64,000 nt of DNA from Sphingomonas sp. PAMC 26605 (GCF_000241485.1 NZ_JH584241.1:932185-996184); one strand, 5' to 3'; shown: positions 1 through 9,582, numbered from the stretch's first letter. The notes: a model not told the origin generated them from the sequence alone. Program-made: numbers and translations.

Positions 1-1015
1 GGGCGAGCCTCCGCCCGCCCGCCGCACTCTCGCGCGCAAGCGCGATCAAGCGCATGACGCTCAGTGCTTCCCCCGCCGGAACCGGCGCTGCGGCGCCTGC
101 GGTAAGCGTCGCCACGACCCCTTCGTAATAGCCCCGCCAGTCGCCGCGTTCGCTCGGCACCGCCCGCGCGACGCCGTCGGCATCGGTCAGCGTGCCATAG
201 GCATCGGGCGCATCCTCCCCGAAGCCAGGCGTCGTCGGCGGCAGCCCCGCGCGCAGCACCGCTTCCTGCGGATCGATGCCATGTTTGACGAAGCTCCCGC
301 CGGTCCCGTGGAGCGCAAAGCGCGGGCGCGGTGCCGCAAGCAGGGTTGCCGCCGAGACGATCACCCGGCGCGCACCATAGTGCAGCGTGAGTTCGAAATA
401 ATCCTCGGTCGTTGCCGCCGTGCGCTGCGTGGCCAGATCGGCAGTGAGCGCTTCGGGCATCCCGAACAGCTGCAGCGCCTGGTCGAGCAGATGCGGGCCG
501 AGATCGTTGAGCAGCCCCGCCCCCGCGGTCTCGCGCCAGCCGGGCTTGATCGCCGGGCGAAAGCGGTCCCAGCGCAACTCGGCGAGCGCGATCTCGCCGA
601 GCAGCCCCGCATCAAGCACGGCACGCGCCGTCAGGAAATCTGCATCCCAGCGCCGATTGTGGAACGCCGACAGCATGAGCCCCTTCGCGTCCGCCAGCGC
701 GATCAGCGCGGCACCATCGGCGGGATCGGTCACGAACGGCTTGTCGATCACGACGGGCTTGCCCGCTTCGAGCGCGGCCATGGCGAGCGGCGCGTGGAGA
801 TGGTCGGGCGTGGCGATCACCACCAGGCCGATATCCGGATCGGCAAACAGCGCGTCGGCATCGCGCACCGCCTTCGCCTCGGGCCAGTCGCGCGTCACCG
901 CCTCCGCCCGCGACGTCACCACGCTCGCGAGCCGCAACCCCGCAACCGCGCCGATCAGCGGCGCATGGAAGGACGCCCCGGCGAGCCCGTACCCGATCAA
1001 TCCGACATCTATCAT
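1..1015 (-). CDS. Gfo/Idh/MocA-family oxidoreductase (3' end missing)
   Basis: NAD(P)-dependent sugar or inositol-type dehydrogenase. The product starts MIDVGLIGYGLAG, a Rossmann nucleotide-binding start, and has EAGKPVVIDKPF near residue 90, the EKP-type motif of the family. The reading frame stays open to the left edge, so the C-terminus lies outside the window. The ATG at 1015 is only 9 bases after the stop of the upstream hydrolase gene on the same strand, so it is probably the last visible gene of the minus-strand uronate operon. The substrate cannot be told from sequence; a uronate- or sugar-derived compound is inferred from context. Confidence 0.85.
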   Translation of the reverse strand, partial: MIDVGLIGYGLAGASFHAPLIGAVAGLRLASVVTSRAEAVTRDWPEAKAVRDADALFADPDIGLVVIATPDHLHAPLAMAALEAGKPVVIDKPFVTDPADGAALIALADAKGLMLSAFHNRRWDADFLTARAVLDAGLLGEIALAELRWDRFRPAIKPGWRETAGAGLLNDLGPHLLDQALQLFGMPEALTADLATQRTAATTEDYFELTLHYGARRVIVSAATLLAAPRPRFALHGTGGSFVKHGIDPQEAVLRAGLPPTTPGFGEDAPDAYGTLTDADGVARAVPSERGDWRGYYEGVVATLTAGAAAPVPAGEALSVMRLIALARESAAGGRRLA

Positions 1016-1024
1016 CCGTGCACC

Positions 1025-2017
1025 CTAGCCGAGCCCCTGCGTCCGTGCCCAGGCCAGAAACAGCTCGGGCCAGGCCTCGGCGGGCTTCCCCATCGCGCGG
1101 CGCAGCCCGAAGCCGTGCCCGCCCGCCGTGAAGAGATGCGTTTCGACCGCAATCCGCGCCACCTTGCACGCCGCGCGGAATTCGAGCGTGTTCTCGACCT
1201 TGACCGTGGTGTCGTCCTCGGCATGCGCAAGAAAGCACGGCGGCGTCCGCGCCGTCACCGCGTGCGCGGTCGAATGCGCGAGCGCCAGCGTCTCGCTCGC
1301 AGCCCGACCGATCAGCAGATCGCGCGATCCGGGATGCGCCAGCTCGGGCGTCATCGCTTGCACCGCATAGATCAACGCCGCGACATCCGGCCGCGCCGCC
1401 AGCCGGTCGGCGGCATCGACCGGGCTGTAGACGCGCGCATCGAAACGCGTCGCGAGATCGCCGCAGACGTGCCCGCCCGCCGAAAAGCCCATCGCCGCTA
1501 CGCGCTCGGGATAGACGCCATAGTCCCGCGCGCGCGACCGGATGACGCGCATCGCGCGCTGCGCATCAGCAAGCGCGACGTCAGGGCCCGCCGCCCAGCC
1601 CTCGCCCGGCAAGCGGTAGAAGAGCACGAACACCGTGAAGCCGCGCGCCGCGAGCCAGCGGCCCAGCTCATAGCCCTCCTTGTCGATCACCACGCGCGCA
1701 TAGCCCCCGCCCGGCGCGACGAGCACCGCCGAGCCGTTGGCGATGCGCGGCCTAAACACGACGAGCCGCGGGCGGCTGATCCCGGTCATTGCGCGATCGG
1801 CCAACACCGGATCGGTGCTGCGCTCCTCGACCGTCTCGACCAACGCGCGCGCGGGCGCACCGGGCGCGCCGTGCGGCCACAGGTCGATCGTCTCCTCGGG
1901 CTCGGGCAAGCCGGCCACCGCAGCACCCGCCCTCCGCGGAGGTGCAGTCTGCGCGAGCGCGCTGCCCGCCAGCCCGCTCGCCAGGGTCCCGAGTATCGCG
2001 CTGCGCCGGTCGAGCAT
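1025..2017 (-). CDS. Secreted alpha/beta hydrolase (BD-FAE / acetyl-esterase type)
   Basis: Product of about 330 residues. It starts MLDRRSAILGTLASGLAGSALAQ, a signal peptide with a twin-arginine-like start. VLVAPGGGY forms the oxyanion region, the nucleophile elbow is GFSAGGH, and HAEDD and GGHGFGL supply the likely Asp and His. This is the fold of small esterases that deacetylate plant polysaccharides. The open frame extends upstream to 2230, but that stretch runs into the TonB receptor gene, so the ATG at 2017 just before the leader is preferred. A role in removing acyl groups from uronate-rich glycans is inferred from the neighbours. Confidence 0.8.
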   Translation of the reverse strand: MLDRRSAILGTLASGLAGSALAQTAPPRRAGAAVAGLPEPEETIDLWPHGAPGAPARALVETVEERSTDPVLADRAMTGISRPRLVVFRPRIANGSAVLVAPGGGYARVVIDKEGYELGRWLAARGFTVFVLFYRLPGEGWAAGPDVALADAQRAMRVIRSRARDYGVYPERVAAMGFSAGGHVCGDLATRFDARVYSPVDAADRLAARPDVAALIYAVQAMTPELAHPGSRDLLIGRAASETLALAHSTAHAVTARTPPCFLAHAEDDTTVKVENTLEFRAACKVARIAVETHLFTAGGHGFGLRRAMGKPAEAWPELFLAWARTQGLG

Positions 2018-2091
2018 CCAACGGCTCCTGAAAAAGAGACGGACGATGCCGGGGTCCGGCACCGTCCGCGAGGGGAGGAAAGCGTTCGAGG

Positions 2092-5049
2092 TCAGAGCTT
2101 CATGCGTGCGCCGACCAGGATCGTGCGCCCGAAATGGTTGTTCTCGTAATTCCGGTTCGCGTCGAGATCGGTGTAGCGATAGCGATAGGTGTCGGTGAGG
2201 TTGGTCCCCTCGATCGACATTTCGAGCCATTTGGTGAAGCGATAGCGCACCGACGCATCGATATTGGTCGTCGCGGTATAGCCTTCGAAGACGTTCCCGG
2301 TGCCGCTGTTCTGGTCGACATACGGCCCGCGATAGCTGATCGAGCCGCGCGCGCTGAACTTGGCGTCCTCATAATAAAGCGTGCCGTTGAACGCCTTTTT
2401 CGACAGGCCGAACAGCGTCGAGGTGCGCTGCACCGCGGCCGGCGCGACCAGCCGGCAGGTGAACTGCGTCGCGCACACCAGCGTCGACGGTCCGACCACG
2501 CCGTAGCTTGCCGTGCTGTCGATGAAGGTCGCGTTGGCGATCCCGCCGAAATTCTTGAGGAAGCCCGGCAGGAACTTGAACGGCGCCTGCACCGACAGTT
2601 CGATCCCCTTGAGCGATGCACCGGTCCCGTTGACCGTGGTCGAGATGCTGTAGAGCTGGGTCGGATCGAAATTGATGAACGCGGGCGAGCTCGGCGGAAG
2701 CACGGCCTTGGTCAGCCCGGCGTCGGCGAGCGTCCCCGTGATCGTGCTCGACACCGGGAAGCTGTCGATCGATTTCTTGAACAGCGCGATCGAGGCGATC
2801 GACTGGGGTGCGAAATACCATTCCAGCGCGAGATCGTAGGCGGTCGCGCGGAACGGATCGAGGAACGGGTTGCCGTTGGTGATCTTGAAGTTGAACCCGT
2901 CGACCGACCCGCCCGGCGTCAGATTGCCGAGCGACGGGCGCGTCATCACCTTGGCGACGGCGCCGCGGACGATGATGTTCTCGGTCGGATAGAGCGCGAC
3001 GTTGAGCGACGGCAGCCAATCGTCATAGTCGCGCTTGACCGTCGCCGCGACGCCGCTGACCAGACCGGCCGAGACCTGGTCGGTCCGCACATAGCGCACC
3101 CCCGCATTGAAGGCATAGCGTAAGCCAAACAGCTCGCCCTTGGTGTCGAACTCGAGATAGGCGCCCTTGACCTCTTCGGACACGCTGCGCGTGTTGCCGG
3201 GGTCGACGACGAGCGCGCGGTTGTAGAGGTTGGTATAGGCCGCCGCGGCGGGAATGTTGGCGATCGCATATTGCGTCGTGGTCCCGGCGGGCTGCCCGGC
3301 GGAACCGAGGCTGACGACATCCGCCAGCGCCGCCGTCACCGGGAAGCCGTAGACCGACCCCGGCGCGATCGCCGAGCTCGGCGAGCAATTGAGCGTGCCG
3401 AGCACCAGATCCTTACCGCCATTGCCGCACACCACGGTGTCGCGCGTGAAGCCGACGGTATCGAAGCTGAACTTGCGGTAGACGCCGCCCGCCTTGATCT
3501 GGAACCCCTCGGCGACGTCCCACTCGCCGCGCAGCTGCGCGGTACGGAATTTGTTGACCGTGTCGGACGGGCGATCGCGGATTTCGGAGAGCTGATAGCT
3601 GGTCGGATCGGCGACGTTGCCGCCGAAGGTCAGCTTGGGGCTCGCCATGTTGGTGTAATCGTATTGATACCCCTGCGCCGCCTTGTTGTCGAACAGGATG
3701 GTCGTCTCGACCGGGATGCTCGCGTCGGACTTGGACACGCCGCCGAGCAGCGTGAAGCGGAGCTTGTCGGTGACGTCCTGGTCCCAGGTGCCGCCGATCT
3801 GGTAGAATTCGGTGCTCGACTTGCGCAGATAATGTTCGTTGCGGTTGTACGCGTCGTTGAGCGTCGCCGAGATCAGATTGTTGTTCTTGTCATAGACCGG
3901 GTTGACCAGATCGATCGACCGCTCGTTGCTGCGCATGAGCACTTCGGCCCATTGCTCCTCGCGCGTTTCCTTGAACTTCGAATAGAGCCCGTCGATCGAG
4001 ATCCTGGTCTTCTCGGTCGGCGCGAACTGGACGCTCGCGGTCAGGCCGAGCCGTTCGCGGTCATGCTTGATCACGCCGTAGCGCGGGATGCGCGGGTGGA
4101 AGGCGAGCGACGCCTTGTCGCACGCCGCGCTCGAGCGATAGACGCCGCCGCTGTTCGACGCGCGTGTCGTGAAGACCTGCGCCGCGCCGGTGCCGGTCGT
4201 GTTGAAATAGCACGGTGTGCCGTTGACCGAGTCGAACTGCGCCTGCGCCCAGCGCGTCGTGTTGTTGCCGAGCTCGAGCGTGTCGAGCTTCGAATAGGCG
4301 CCCGAAATCGATACGCCGAAGGTCCCGGCGTCGTTGCGCCACGACAGCAGCCCCGCGACGCGCGGGCCGATCGTCTTGGCGAGCGTATTGTACGAACCCT
4401 GCACCGACAGCGCGCCGGTGAAGCCCGTTTTCTTGCCGCCGAGCGGGTTGCCCGTGTTGAGATCGACCACCGCGCCGAGCGAGCCTTCGTCGAGCGAGGC
4501 TTCGGCGGTCTTGTGGACGACGAGCGAGCTGAACAGTTCGGAGGCGAAGACGTTGAAATCGAATGCGCGGTCGCGGTTTGCGCTGGCGCCATCGGTCGAG
4601 GTCGCGACCGTCTCCATCCCGTTGACGCGGACGCGGGTGAATTGCGCGCCCAACCCGCGCACGGTGATCGCGCGGCCTTCGCCCGCGTCGCGCTGGATCG
4701 AGATGCCGGGAATGCGCTGGAGCGATTCGGCGAGATTCTGGTCGGGGAACTTCGCGATGTCCTCGGCGACGATCGAATCGACCGCGGCGACCGAGTTCTT
4801 CTTCACGTTGAGCGCCGCCTGCAGTGACTGGCGGAAGCCGGTGACGACGATGTCCTGGCCGGTGCTATCGGCGGCGGAATCTGGGGTCGTGTCGGTGGCT
4901 TGGCTGTCAACTGGACCCGCGGTGACCGGCTGCGCGGGCGAGCCCGGCGTGGCTTGCGCAAACGCGGCGGCGGGCAGCAGCAAGGCGGCGACGATCGCGC
5001 CGGCCGAAACGCCGTGCTGTAGCTTCAAGCTTTTGGAAAGCGTGCTCAT
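2092..5049 (-). CDS. TonB-dependent outer-membrane receptor
   Basis: A 985-residue outer-membrane receptor, probably importing an oligosaccharide. It has an N-terminal signal peptide ending near AAAFAQA, then IVVTGFRQSLQAAL (TonB-box-like region), then a plug domain with SIVAEDIAKFPDQNLAESL and ITVRGLGAQFTRVRVNG, and a long beta-barrel. It ends in LVGARMKL, in keeping with barrel insertion. This is the large sugar-type receptor common in sphingomonads and Caulobacter. It lies downstream of the carboxylesterase gene but has its own 219-base upstream region with two ACCGGT dyads, so it is probably controlled by the local LacI-family protein. The substrate (pectin- or glucuronan-derived) is inferred from context. 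Confidence 0.92.
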   Translation of the reverse strand: MSTLSKSLKLQHGVSAGAIVAALLLPAAAFAQATPGSPAQPVTAGPVDSQATDTTPDSAADSTGQDIVVTGFRQSLQAALNVKKNSVAAVDSIVAEDIAKFPDQNLAESLQRIPGISIQRDAGEGRAITVRGLGAQFTRVRVNGMETVATSTDGASANRDRAFDFNVFASELFSSLVVHKTAEASLDEGSLGAVVDLNTGNPLGGKKTGFTGALSVQGSYNTLAKTIGPRVAGLLSWRNDAGTFGVSISGAYSKLDTLELGNNTTRWAQAQFDSVNGTPCYFNTTGTGAAQVFTTRASNSGGVYRSSAACDKASLAFHPRIPRYGVIKHDRERLGLTASVQFAPTEKTRISIDGLYSKFKETREEQWAEVLMRSNERSIDLVNPVYDKNNNLISATLNDAYNRNEHYLRKSSTEFYQIGGTWDQDVTDKLRFTLLGGVSKSDASIPVETTILFDNKAAQGYQYDYTNMASPKLTFGGNVADPTSYQLSEIRDRPSDTVNKFRTAQLRGEWDVAEGFQIKAGGVYRKFSFDTVGFTRDTVVCGNGGKDLVLGTLNCSPSSAIAPGSVYGFPVTAALADVVSLGSAGQPAGTTTQYAIANIPAAAAYTNLYNRALVVDPGNTRSVSEEVKGAYLEFDTKGELFGLRYAFNAGVRYVRTDQVSAGLVSGVAATVKRDYDDWLPSLNVALYPTENIIVRGAVAKVMTRPSLGNLTPGGSVDGFNFKITNGNPFLDPFRATAYDLALEWYFAPQSIASIALFKKSIDSFPVSSTITGTLADAGLTKAVLPPSSPAFINFDPTQLYSISTTVNGTGASLKGIELSVQAPFKFLPGFLKNFGGIANATFIDSTASYGVVGPSTLVCATQFTCRLVAPAAVQRTSTLFGLSKKAFNGTLYYEDAKFSARGSISYRGPYVDQNSGTGNVFEGYTATTNIDASVRYRFTKWLEMSIEGTNLTDTYRYRYTDLDANRNYENNHFGRTILVGARMKL

Positions 5050-5093
5050 ATCTCATCCCCCCTAACCGCCGCGCGTTGTCGCGGAGCGGTGAT

Positions 5094-5108
5094 TGACACC
5101 GGTTGCTG
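5094..5108. promoter_or_regulatory. Possible LacI-type operator (imperfect ACCGGT dyad)
   Basis: TGACACCGGTTGCTG lies 45 bases upstream of the TonB-receptor start. The left half and the ACCGGT core match the better copies at 5240, 11074 and 12249; the right half is weaker. With the copy at 5240 it makes a pair about 146 bases apart, a spacing that could allow looping. Binding is inferred. Confidence 0.5.
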
Positions 5109-5239
5109 CGCCGGCTCCTTGGCGGAGCTTCGGAACAGCGAGCGGGAGAGGGAATTCTACGCCGCGACGGCGCGTGACTCCTCTCCTGCGCGACGGTCGC
5201 TCTGCGGCGATCTCGTCCTGGCGCTATGAATGTCCATTT

Positions 5240-5254
5240 TGGTAACCGGTGTCA
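5240..5254. promoter_or_regulatory. Probable LacI-type operator upstream of the TonB receptor
   Basis: TGGTAACCGGTGTCA is identical over all 15 bases to the copy upstream of uxaC at 11074 and nearly the reverse complement of the copy upstream of uxaA at 12249. It sits between the carboxylesterase stop and the TonB-receptor gene. Repetition at several promoters of one catabolic locus is the evidence for an operator. The partner regulator is inferred to be the LacI-family protein encoded at 11123-12160. Confidence 0.65.
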
Positions 5255-5268
5255 ACGACGTTTTTGAG

Positions 5269-6837
5269 TCAGCTGCCAGGCTGGATGTAGGGGACGCGCG
5301 CGAACAGTTCGCGCTGCCAGCGGCGCGGATCGTCGGCGCGCTGGGGGACGCTGTCGATCATCATCGTCGCACGTTGGGCGAGCCCGTAGCGCGGCCATTC
5401 GGGCAGGCCTGGATGGTTCGGATCGCCGGTCTTGGCGAAGGCAACGAAGCTGTCCTGCAACGCGCGCGATGCGGCCCGTGCGTCGGCGCCCGTGCCGGTC
5501 TGCGACCCGCGCGCGCCGAGCGTGCCGAACGCTAGCGGAATGTCCATCGTATGAAAGGCGCCGCGCCGCGGATCGGTGCGCGAGCCGAAATTGACCTGAT
5601 AGACCCAGGCCGGCGCCCCGGCTTGCGCGCGCGCCTCGGCCTCGATCACCTGACCGCGCCAGCTCCGCCCGGCGGTGGTCGCACCGTAGAACACATCGAC
5701 CGGCGACCAGTCGGGGAAATGGGCGCGATATTGCGCGACGACCCATTCTGGGAGGATATCGATCCGCAGTTCGGGCGCCATCCGGGCGGCGATATTGTCC
5801 CAGCTGAGGCCTTTGATCTTGGGACCGTCGATCGCGATGAAGCCGCGCGTCTCGTCGCGGACATTTCCCAGGATCAGCGGAATACCGAGCCCCTGCGGAT
5901 TGGCGTCGGGCCAGAAGGGATGCCGCTCGAGCCATTTCATGTCGAGCACCGGGCCGAAATAGACCCCGCCGCCGAGGATCGGATCGGTCGCATCGAGCGC
6001 GGCGACGAGCCGCTCGGGCGGCATCGCAAGCAACGGTGCCAGGTTATGCTCGTCGACCCCGAGCTTGCCGAGATAGGCGCGCGCGCGCGCGGTCGCGTTC
6101 AGCGGGCCCGAGGCGGTGACCTGCTGCCCGCTCATCGTCGCGGCGCGCTGGAACAGCCCGCGCGCGGCGGGCATGCCCATCATTGTGGCGATCTTGGCCC
6201 CGCCGCCCGACTGGCCGAACACCATCACGCGGTTCGGATCGCCGCCGAACGCCGCGATATTGTCGCGCACCCATTTCAGCGCGAGGATCAGGTCGAGCTG
6301 CCCGGCATTGCCGCTATCGGCAAAGCGCGGGTCAAAGCGCGCCAAGTACAGATAGCCGAGCGCGTTGAGCCGGTGGTTGACCGTCACGACCACGACATCG
6401 CCACGCGCCGCGAGCGGTGCGCCGTCGTTGAGCGGATCGGTGACGCTGCCGCCGGAATAGGCACCGCCATGGATGTAGAGCATCACCGGCTTGGCGCGCG
6501 CCGCGCTGGGGTCGGTCCAGATGTTGAGAAACAGACAGTCTTCCGACTGTGGCCCGTACAGCGTCCCCGATTGCGGTGCGACCGCGCCGAACTGGTCGGC
6601 GCGATGGACGTCGCTGCCGTAGCGGAACGGCGTCGGCGCGCGGAAGCGCTCGGCGCGGCCGTAGCGGATCCCGCGATACGCGACCGTTTCCCCCGAGCGG
6701 ACCCCCTCGAAGCGGCCCGCCTGACACGCGATCACGCGCGGCGTAGCCGTCGCCGCGCGCAGTCCGCTCGCGCCGATCGCCAAGGTTGCAACGCCGCTGC
6801 CGAGCAGCGCGCGCCGCGTCAGCTCAGCGCCGGACAT
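5269..6837 (-). CDS. Type-B carboxylesterase, secreted
   Basis: Carboxylesterase/lipase-family enzyme of about 522 residues. It begins MSGAELTRRALLGSG, a twin-arginine-like leader. It has the family pattern ACQAGRFEGVRSGETVAYRG, then EDCLFLNIW, the oxyanion segment YIHGGAYSGGS, the nucleophile motif VFGQSGGGA and a late histidine in GAFHTMDIPLAFG. In most family members the nucleophile motif reads GESAGG; here Gln replaces Glu. The start at 6837 overlaps the end of kdgK by 14 bases; an ATG at 6861 is also in frame. It probably removes ester groups from glycan breakdown products in the periplasm; the substrate is unknown. Confidence 0.87.
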   Translation of the reverse strand: MSGAELTRRALLGSGVATLAIGASGLRAATATPRVIACQAGRFEGVRSGETVAYRGIRYGRAERFRAPTPFRYGSDVHRADQFGAVAPQSGTLYGPQSEDCLFLNIWTDPSAARAKPVMLYIHGGAYSGGSVTDPLNDGAPLAARGDVVVVTVNHRLNALGYLYLARFDPRFADSGNAGQLDLILALKWVRDNIAAFGGDPNRVMVFGQSGGGAKIATMMGMPAARGLFQRAATMSGQQVTASGPLNATARARAYLGKLGVDEHNLAPLLAMPPERLVAALDATDPILGGGVYFGPVLDMKWLERHPFWPDANPQGLGIPLILGNVRDETRGFIAIDGPKIKGLSWDNIAARMAPELRIDILPEWVVAQYRAHFPDWSPVDVFYGATTAGRSWRGQVIEAEARAQAGAPAWVYQVNFGSRTDPRRGAFHTMDIPLAFGTLGARGSQTGTGADARAASRALQDSFVAFAKTGDPNHPGLPEWPRYGLAQRATMMIDSVPQRADDPRRWQRELFARVPYIQPGS

Positions 6838-7828
6838 CGAGCCCGCCCGCGAGATAGGCATCGATGTCGGCCTGGCGGAACAGCGAAGCGTCGCCGGGCA
6901 GCGAATGCTTCAACGCAGCGAGCGCAAGGCCCGTCTTGGCCGCTTCGCCAATGTCACCGCCGCGTCGCAGCGCGTGGAGCACGCCGGCCGCAAACGCATC
7001 GCCGCCGCCGATCCGGTCGACGATCCCGGCGAGCACGACCTCGTCGGTCTGCGCATGGCCCTGGCGCGTATCGATTCGCGCGGACAGGCGGTGGAGATCG
7101 ACATGCTCGACGTGGCGCGCCGTGGAGGCGATCGTCTGGAGCTTTGGGAACGCTTCGAACGCGGCCTCGACCGCTTCGCGTCGCCGATCCTCGCCATCGC
7201 TGCCGAAATCGCGATCGAGCAGCAGCGCGATGTCGCGGTGGTTGCCGAACAGCAGATCGGCGTGCGCGACCAATTGCGTCAAGATGCCGCGCGGGTCGCT
7301 GTCCCAGCGCTCCCACAATTTGCCGCGCCAATTGCCGTCGAACGAGATCGCGATGCCCTTGGCGGCGGCGGCTTGCGCCGCGGCGATCGCGCTGGCGGCA
7401 GGGACTGGCCCGAGCGCGGGGGTGATGCCCGACAGATGCAAGCGGTCGACGCCGTCTAGCAATGCGTCCCAATCCCATGCTTCGGTCGGCGTTTCGGCGA
7501 AGGACGTGTAAGCCCGGTCGTAGATCACCTCGGTCGCGCGCAGGCCGGCGCCCGAGGTGACGAAATACAGCCCCATCCGCTCGCCGCGCAGCAGGACGCC
7601 CGTGGTATCGACCCCCGAACCGCGCAGGCTGGTCAGCGCCGCGCGGCCGAGATCGTTGTCGGGCACCGCACTCGCGACCGCGACATCGTGCCCGAGTCGG
7701 GCGAGCGCGCTGGCGACATTGGCTTCGGCGCCGGCGATCCACACGTCGAGCTTCGGCGTCTGCATCAGCAGCTCGCGCCCGGGTGGCGACAGGCGCAGCA
7801 TGAGTTCGCCGAATGCCAGAAACGTCAT
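6824..7828 (-). CDS. kdgK: 2-keto-3-deoxygluconate kinase (PfkB family)
   Basis: Phosphorylates 2-keto-3-deoxygluconate to KDPG, which joins the Entner-Doudoroff pathway. The product starts MTFLAFGELMLRLSPPG and contains the substrate-side GAEANVASALARLG and the C-terminal PfkB signature region GGGDAFAAGVLHAL, with the catalytic Asp in GDAF. Length of about 334 residues is normal. An ATG 9 bases upstream is also possible. It follows kduD after a palindromic repeat and slightly overlaps the esterase gene. It is the point where the kdu and uxa branches of the island meet. Confidence 0.88.
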   Translation of the reverse strand: MTFLAFGELMLRLSPPGRELLMQTPKLDVWIAGAEANVASALARLGHDVAVASAVPDNDLGRAALTSLRGSGVDTTGVLLRGERMGLYFVTSGAGLRATEVIYDRAYTSFAETPTEAWDWDALLDGVDRLHLSGITPALGPVPAASAIAAAQAAAAKGIAISFDGNWRGKLWERWDSDPRGILTQLVAHADLLFGNHRDIALLLDRDFGSDGEDRRREAVEAAFEAFPKLQTIASTARHVEHVDLHRLSARIDTRQGHAQTDEVVLAGIVDRIGGGDAFAAGVLHALRRGGDIGEAAKTGLALAALKHSLPGDASLFRQADIDAYLAGGLDVRR

Positions 7829-7844
7829 GTCACCCAATCCCCAA

Positions 7845-7934
7845 CCGTCACCCCGGCCTCGTGCCGGGGTCCACTCCTAAACTCGACCCCCCGCATGCGG
7901 CGCGGTGGACCCCGGCACAAGGCCGGGGTGACGG
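7845..7934. repeat. Large intergenic palindrome (CACCCCGGCC family)
   Basis: The outer arms CCGTCACCCCGGCCTCGTGC and its inverted partner enclose about 35 bases, so the 90-base element folds into one long hairpin. It fills the gap between kduD and kdgK. A related copy lies at 45736-45832. Such elements are frequent in sphingomonad genomes and behave like REP sequences; they may affect mRNA decay or termination. It contains no gene. Confidence 0.85.
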
Positions 7935-7942
7935 TTGAAGGC

Positions 7943-8695
7943 TCAGCGCGCCAGCCAGCCGCCATCGACCGCCAGGATATGCCCTTGCACATAGGCCGCC
8001 GCCGCGCTGCACAGAAACACCGCCGCGCCGCCGAGATCGCTCGCATCGCCCCATTTGCCCGCCGGGATGCGCTCGAGGATCGAGCGGTTGCGATTTTCGT
8101 CGGCCTGCAGCGCCGCAGTATTGTTGGTCGCGATATAGCCCGGCGCGATCGCGTTGACGTTGATCCCCTTTGCCGCCCATTCGTTCGCGAGCAGCTTGGT
8201 GAGGCCGCCGATCCCGCTCTTCGACGCGGTGTAGCTCGGCACGCGGATGCCGCCCTGGAAGGTCAGCATCGAGGCGATATTGACGATCTTGCCGCCACCA
8301 TTCGCGATCATGTGGCGCCCGGCCGCCTGGCACAGGAAGAACACCGACTTGAGGTTGGTGTCGATCACCGCGTCCCAATCCTGCTCGGTGAAATCGACCG
8401 CGTCAGCGCGGCGGATGATGCCGGCATTGTTGATGAGGATGTCGAGCCCGCCGAGCTTGTCCACGGTTTCGTCCACGACTCTTTGCACAGGCTCGATCGT
8501 CGACAGATCGGCCGAGACGATCTCCGCGCGCCGCCCGAGCGCGCGGATCTGCTGGACGGTGTCCTCGGCCGGGGTGCGGCCGACACAGGCGACATCGGCG
8601 CCGGCCGCGGCGAGCGCAACGGCGATCGCCTGGCCGATGCCGGTGTTGGCGCCGGTGACGATGGCGACCTTGCCGGTGAGATCGAAGGGATTCAT
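7943..8695 (-). CDS. kduD: 2-dehydro-3-deoxy-D-gluconate 5-dehydrogenase (SDR)
   Basis: Short-chain dehydrogenase of 250 residues that interconverts 2,5-diketo-3-deoxygluconate and 2-keto-3-deoxygluconate. It has the TGANTGIG cofactor motif near residue 14, NNAG, the catalytic YTASKSG, and the close PGYIATNNT stretch typical of KduD. The start MNPFDLTGKVAIVTG is the normal family start. It sits directly after kduI, its pathway partner, with a small hairpin between them. Other SDR activities cannot be excluded by sequence, but the kduI-kduD-kdgK order makes this call strong. Confidence 0.9.
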   Translation of the reverse strand: MNPFDLTGKVAIVTGANTGIGQAIAVALAAAGADVACVGRTPAEDTVQQIRALGRRAEIVSADLSTIEPVQRVVDETVDKLGGLDILINNAGIIRRADAVDFTEQDWDAVIDTNLKSVFFLCQAAGRHMIANGGGKIVNIASMLTFQGGIRVPSYTASKSGIGGLTKLLANEWAAKGINVNAIAPGYIATNNTAALQADENRNRSILERIPAGKWGDASDLGGAAVFLCSAAAAYVQGHILAVDGGWLAR

Positions 8696-8705
8696 TCGTC
8701 TTCTC

Positions 8706-8731
8706 CTCCCCTCCCGCAAGCGGGAGGGGAG
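8706..8731. repeat. Short perfect hairpin repeat between kduI and kduD
   Basis: A 12-bp perfect stem with an AA loop (arms CTCCCCTCCCGC and GCGGGAGGGGAG) fills the short gap between kduI and kduD. The same hairpin core occurs inside bchB at 33308-33329, and a diverged form occurs inside bchY at 53831-53855, so it is a mobile or recurring small palindrome and not a gene-specific terminator. Confidence 0.8.
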
Positions 8732-8739
8732 CAGGAAGA

Positions 8740-9582
8740 TCACGCCAGCTGGCAGATATCCAGCACGCTCATGTCGGTATAATCCTGGTTCTCGCCCGCC
8801 ATCGCCCAAATGAAGGCATAGGCCTTGGTGCCCGACCCCATATGGATCGACCAGGGCGGCGAGATCACGGCTTCCTCGTTTGCCATGACGATGTGGCGCG
8901 TCGCTTCGCCCTCGCCCATGTAATGGAACACGCGGTCCTTATCGAGATCGTCGAGTTCGAAATAGAAATAGATCTCGCTGCGGCGCTCGTGGATGTGCGG
9001 GGGCATCGTGTTCCACACCGAACCCGGCTTGAGCACGGTCAGGCCCATCACCAGCTGCGCGCTGTCGCAGATGCCGGGGATGACCATCTGGTAGATCGTC
9101 CGCTCGTTCGATTCGGCGAGGGTCCCGCGCTCGAGCGCGGTCGCATCGGCGACCGAGATCATCCGCGTGGTGAACGCCTTGTGCGCGGGGCACGACGCCA
9201 GATAGAAACGCGCGCCCTCGCCCGAGAACTGCACGTCCTTCGCGCCCATCGTGACGTAGAGGCAATCCTTGTTGCCGAGCGTGAAGGTCTTTCCATCGAC
9301 GGTCACCACGCCCTCGGCGCTGCCGACATTGACCACCGCGAGCTCACGCCGCTCGAGGAACGGATGCCCCGCCGCCGAGGCCGGCTCGGTCTGGTCGGGC
9401 AGCTTGACCGCACCGCCCGCGACTGCCACGCCGCCGATCACGAAGCGGTCGGCATGCGTGTAGTTGAGCACGCACTCACCGGCGCGGAATAGATCCTGGA
9501 TCAGGTAGCGATCGCGCAGTTCGTCATTCGAGACGCATTCCATCATGTCGGGATGCGTGGCGTAATAGGTACGGTCGAACAT
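8740..9582 (-). CDS. kduI: 5-dehydro-4-deoxy-D-glucuronate isomerase
   Basis: Cupin-type, metal-dependent isomerase of 280 residues acting on the unsaturated uronate product of polysaccharide lyases; it feeds KduD. The product starts [20 protein letters not shown] and carries [20 protein letters not shown], the conserved metal-binding segment with its two histidines and Glu. It ends SVLDICQLA. The ATG at 9582 is 15 bases after the uxaC stop, so both are in one operon. Its presence implies that the cell meets lyase products (pectate, alginate-like or glucuronan) as well as free uronates. Confidence 0.93.
   Translation of the reverse strand: MFDRTYYATHPDMMECVSNDELRDRYLIQDLFRAGECVLNYTHADRFVIGGVAVAGGAVKLPDQTEPASAAGHPFLERRELAVVNVGSAEGVVTVDGKTFTLGNKDCLYVTMGAKDVQFSGEGARFYLASCPAHKAFTTRMISVADATALERGTLAESNERTIYQMVIPGICDSAQLVMGLTVLKPGSVWNTMPPHIHERRSEIYFYFELDDLDKDRVFHYMGEGEATRHIVMANEEAVISPPWSIHMGSGTKAYAFIWAMAGENQDYTDMSVLDICQLA

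Noticed and set aside
281-2149. Long plus-strand open frame of 622 codons
   Set aside because: It is Arg/Ala-rich, without any recognisable domain, and lies opposite the oxidoreductase and hydrolase genes, which have clear family motifs.
3271-4827. Long plus-strand open frame opposite the TonB receptor
   Set aside because: The composition is typical of antisense of a high-GC gene; the minus strand has the plug and barrel motifs.
7845-7934. Possible CRISPR or tRNA-like structure at the palindromes
   Set aside because: Each is a single inverted repeat without regularly spaced direct repeats or a cloverleaf.
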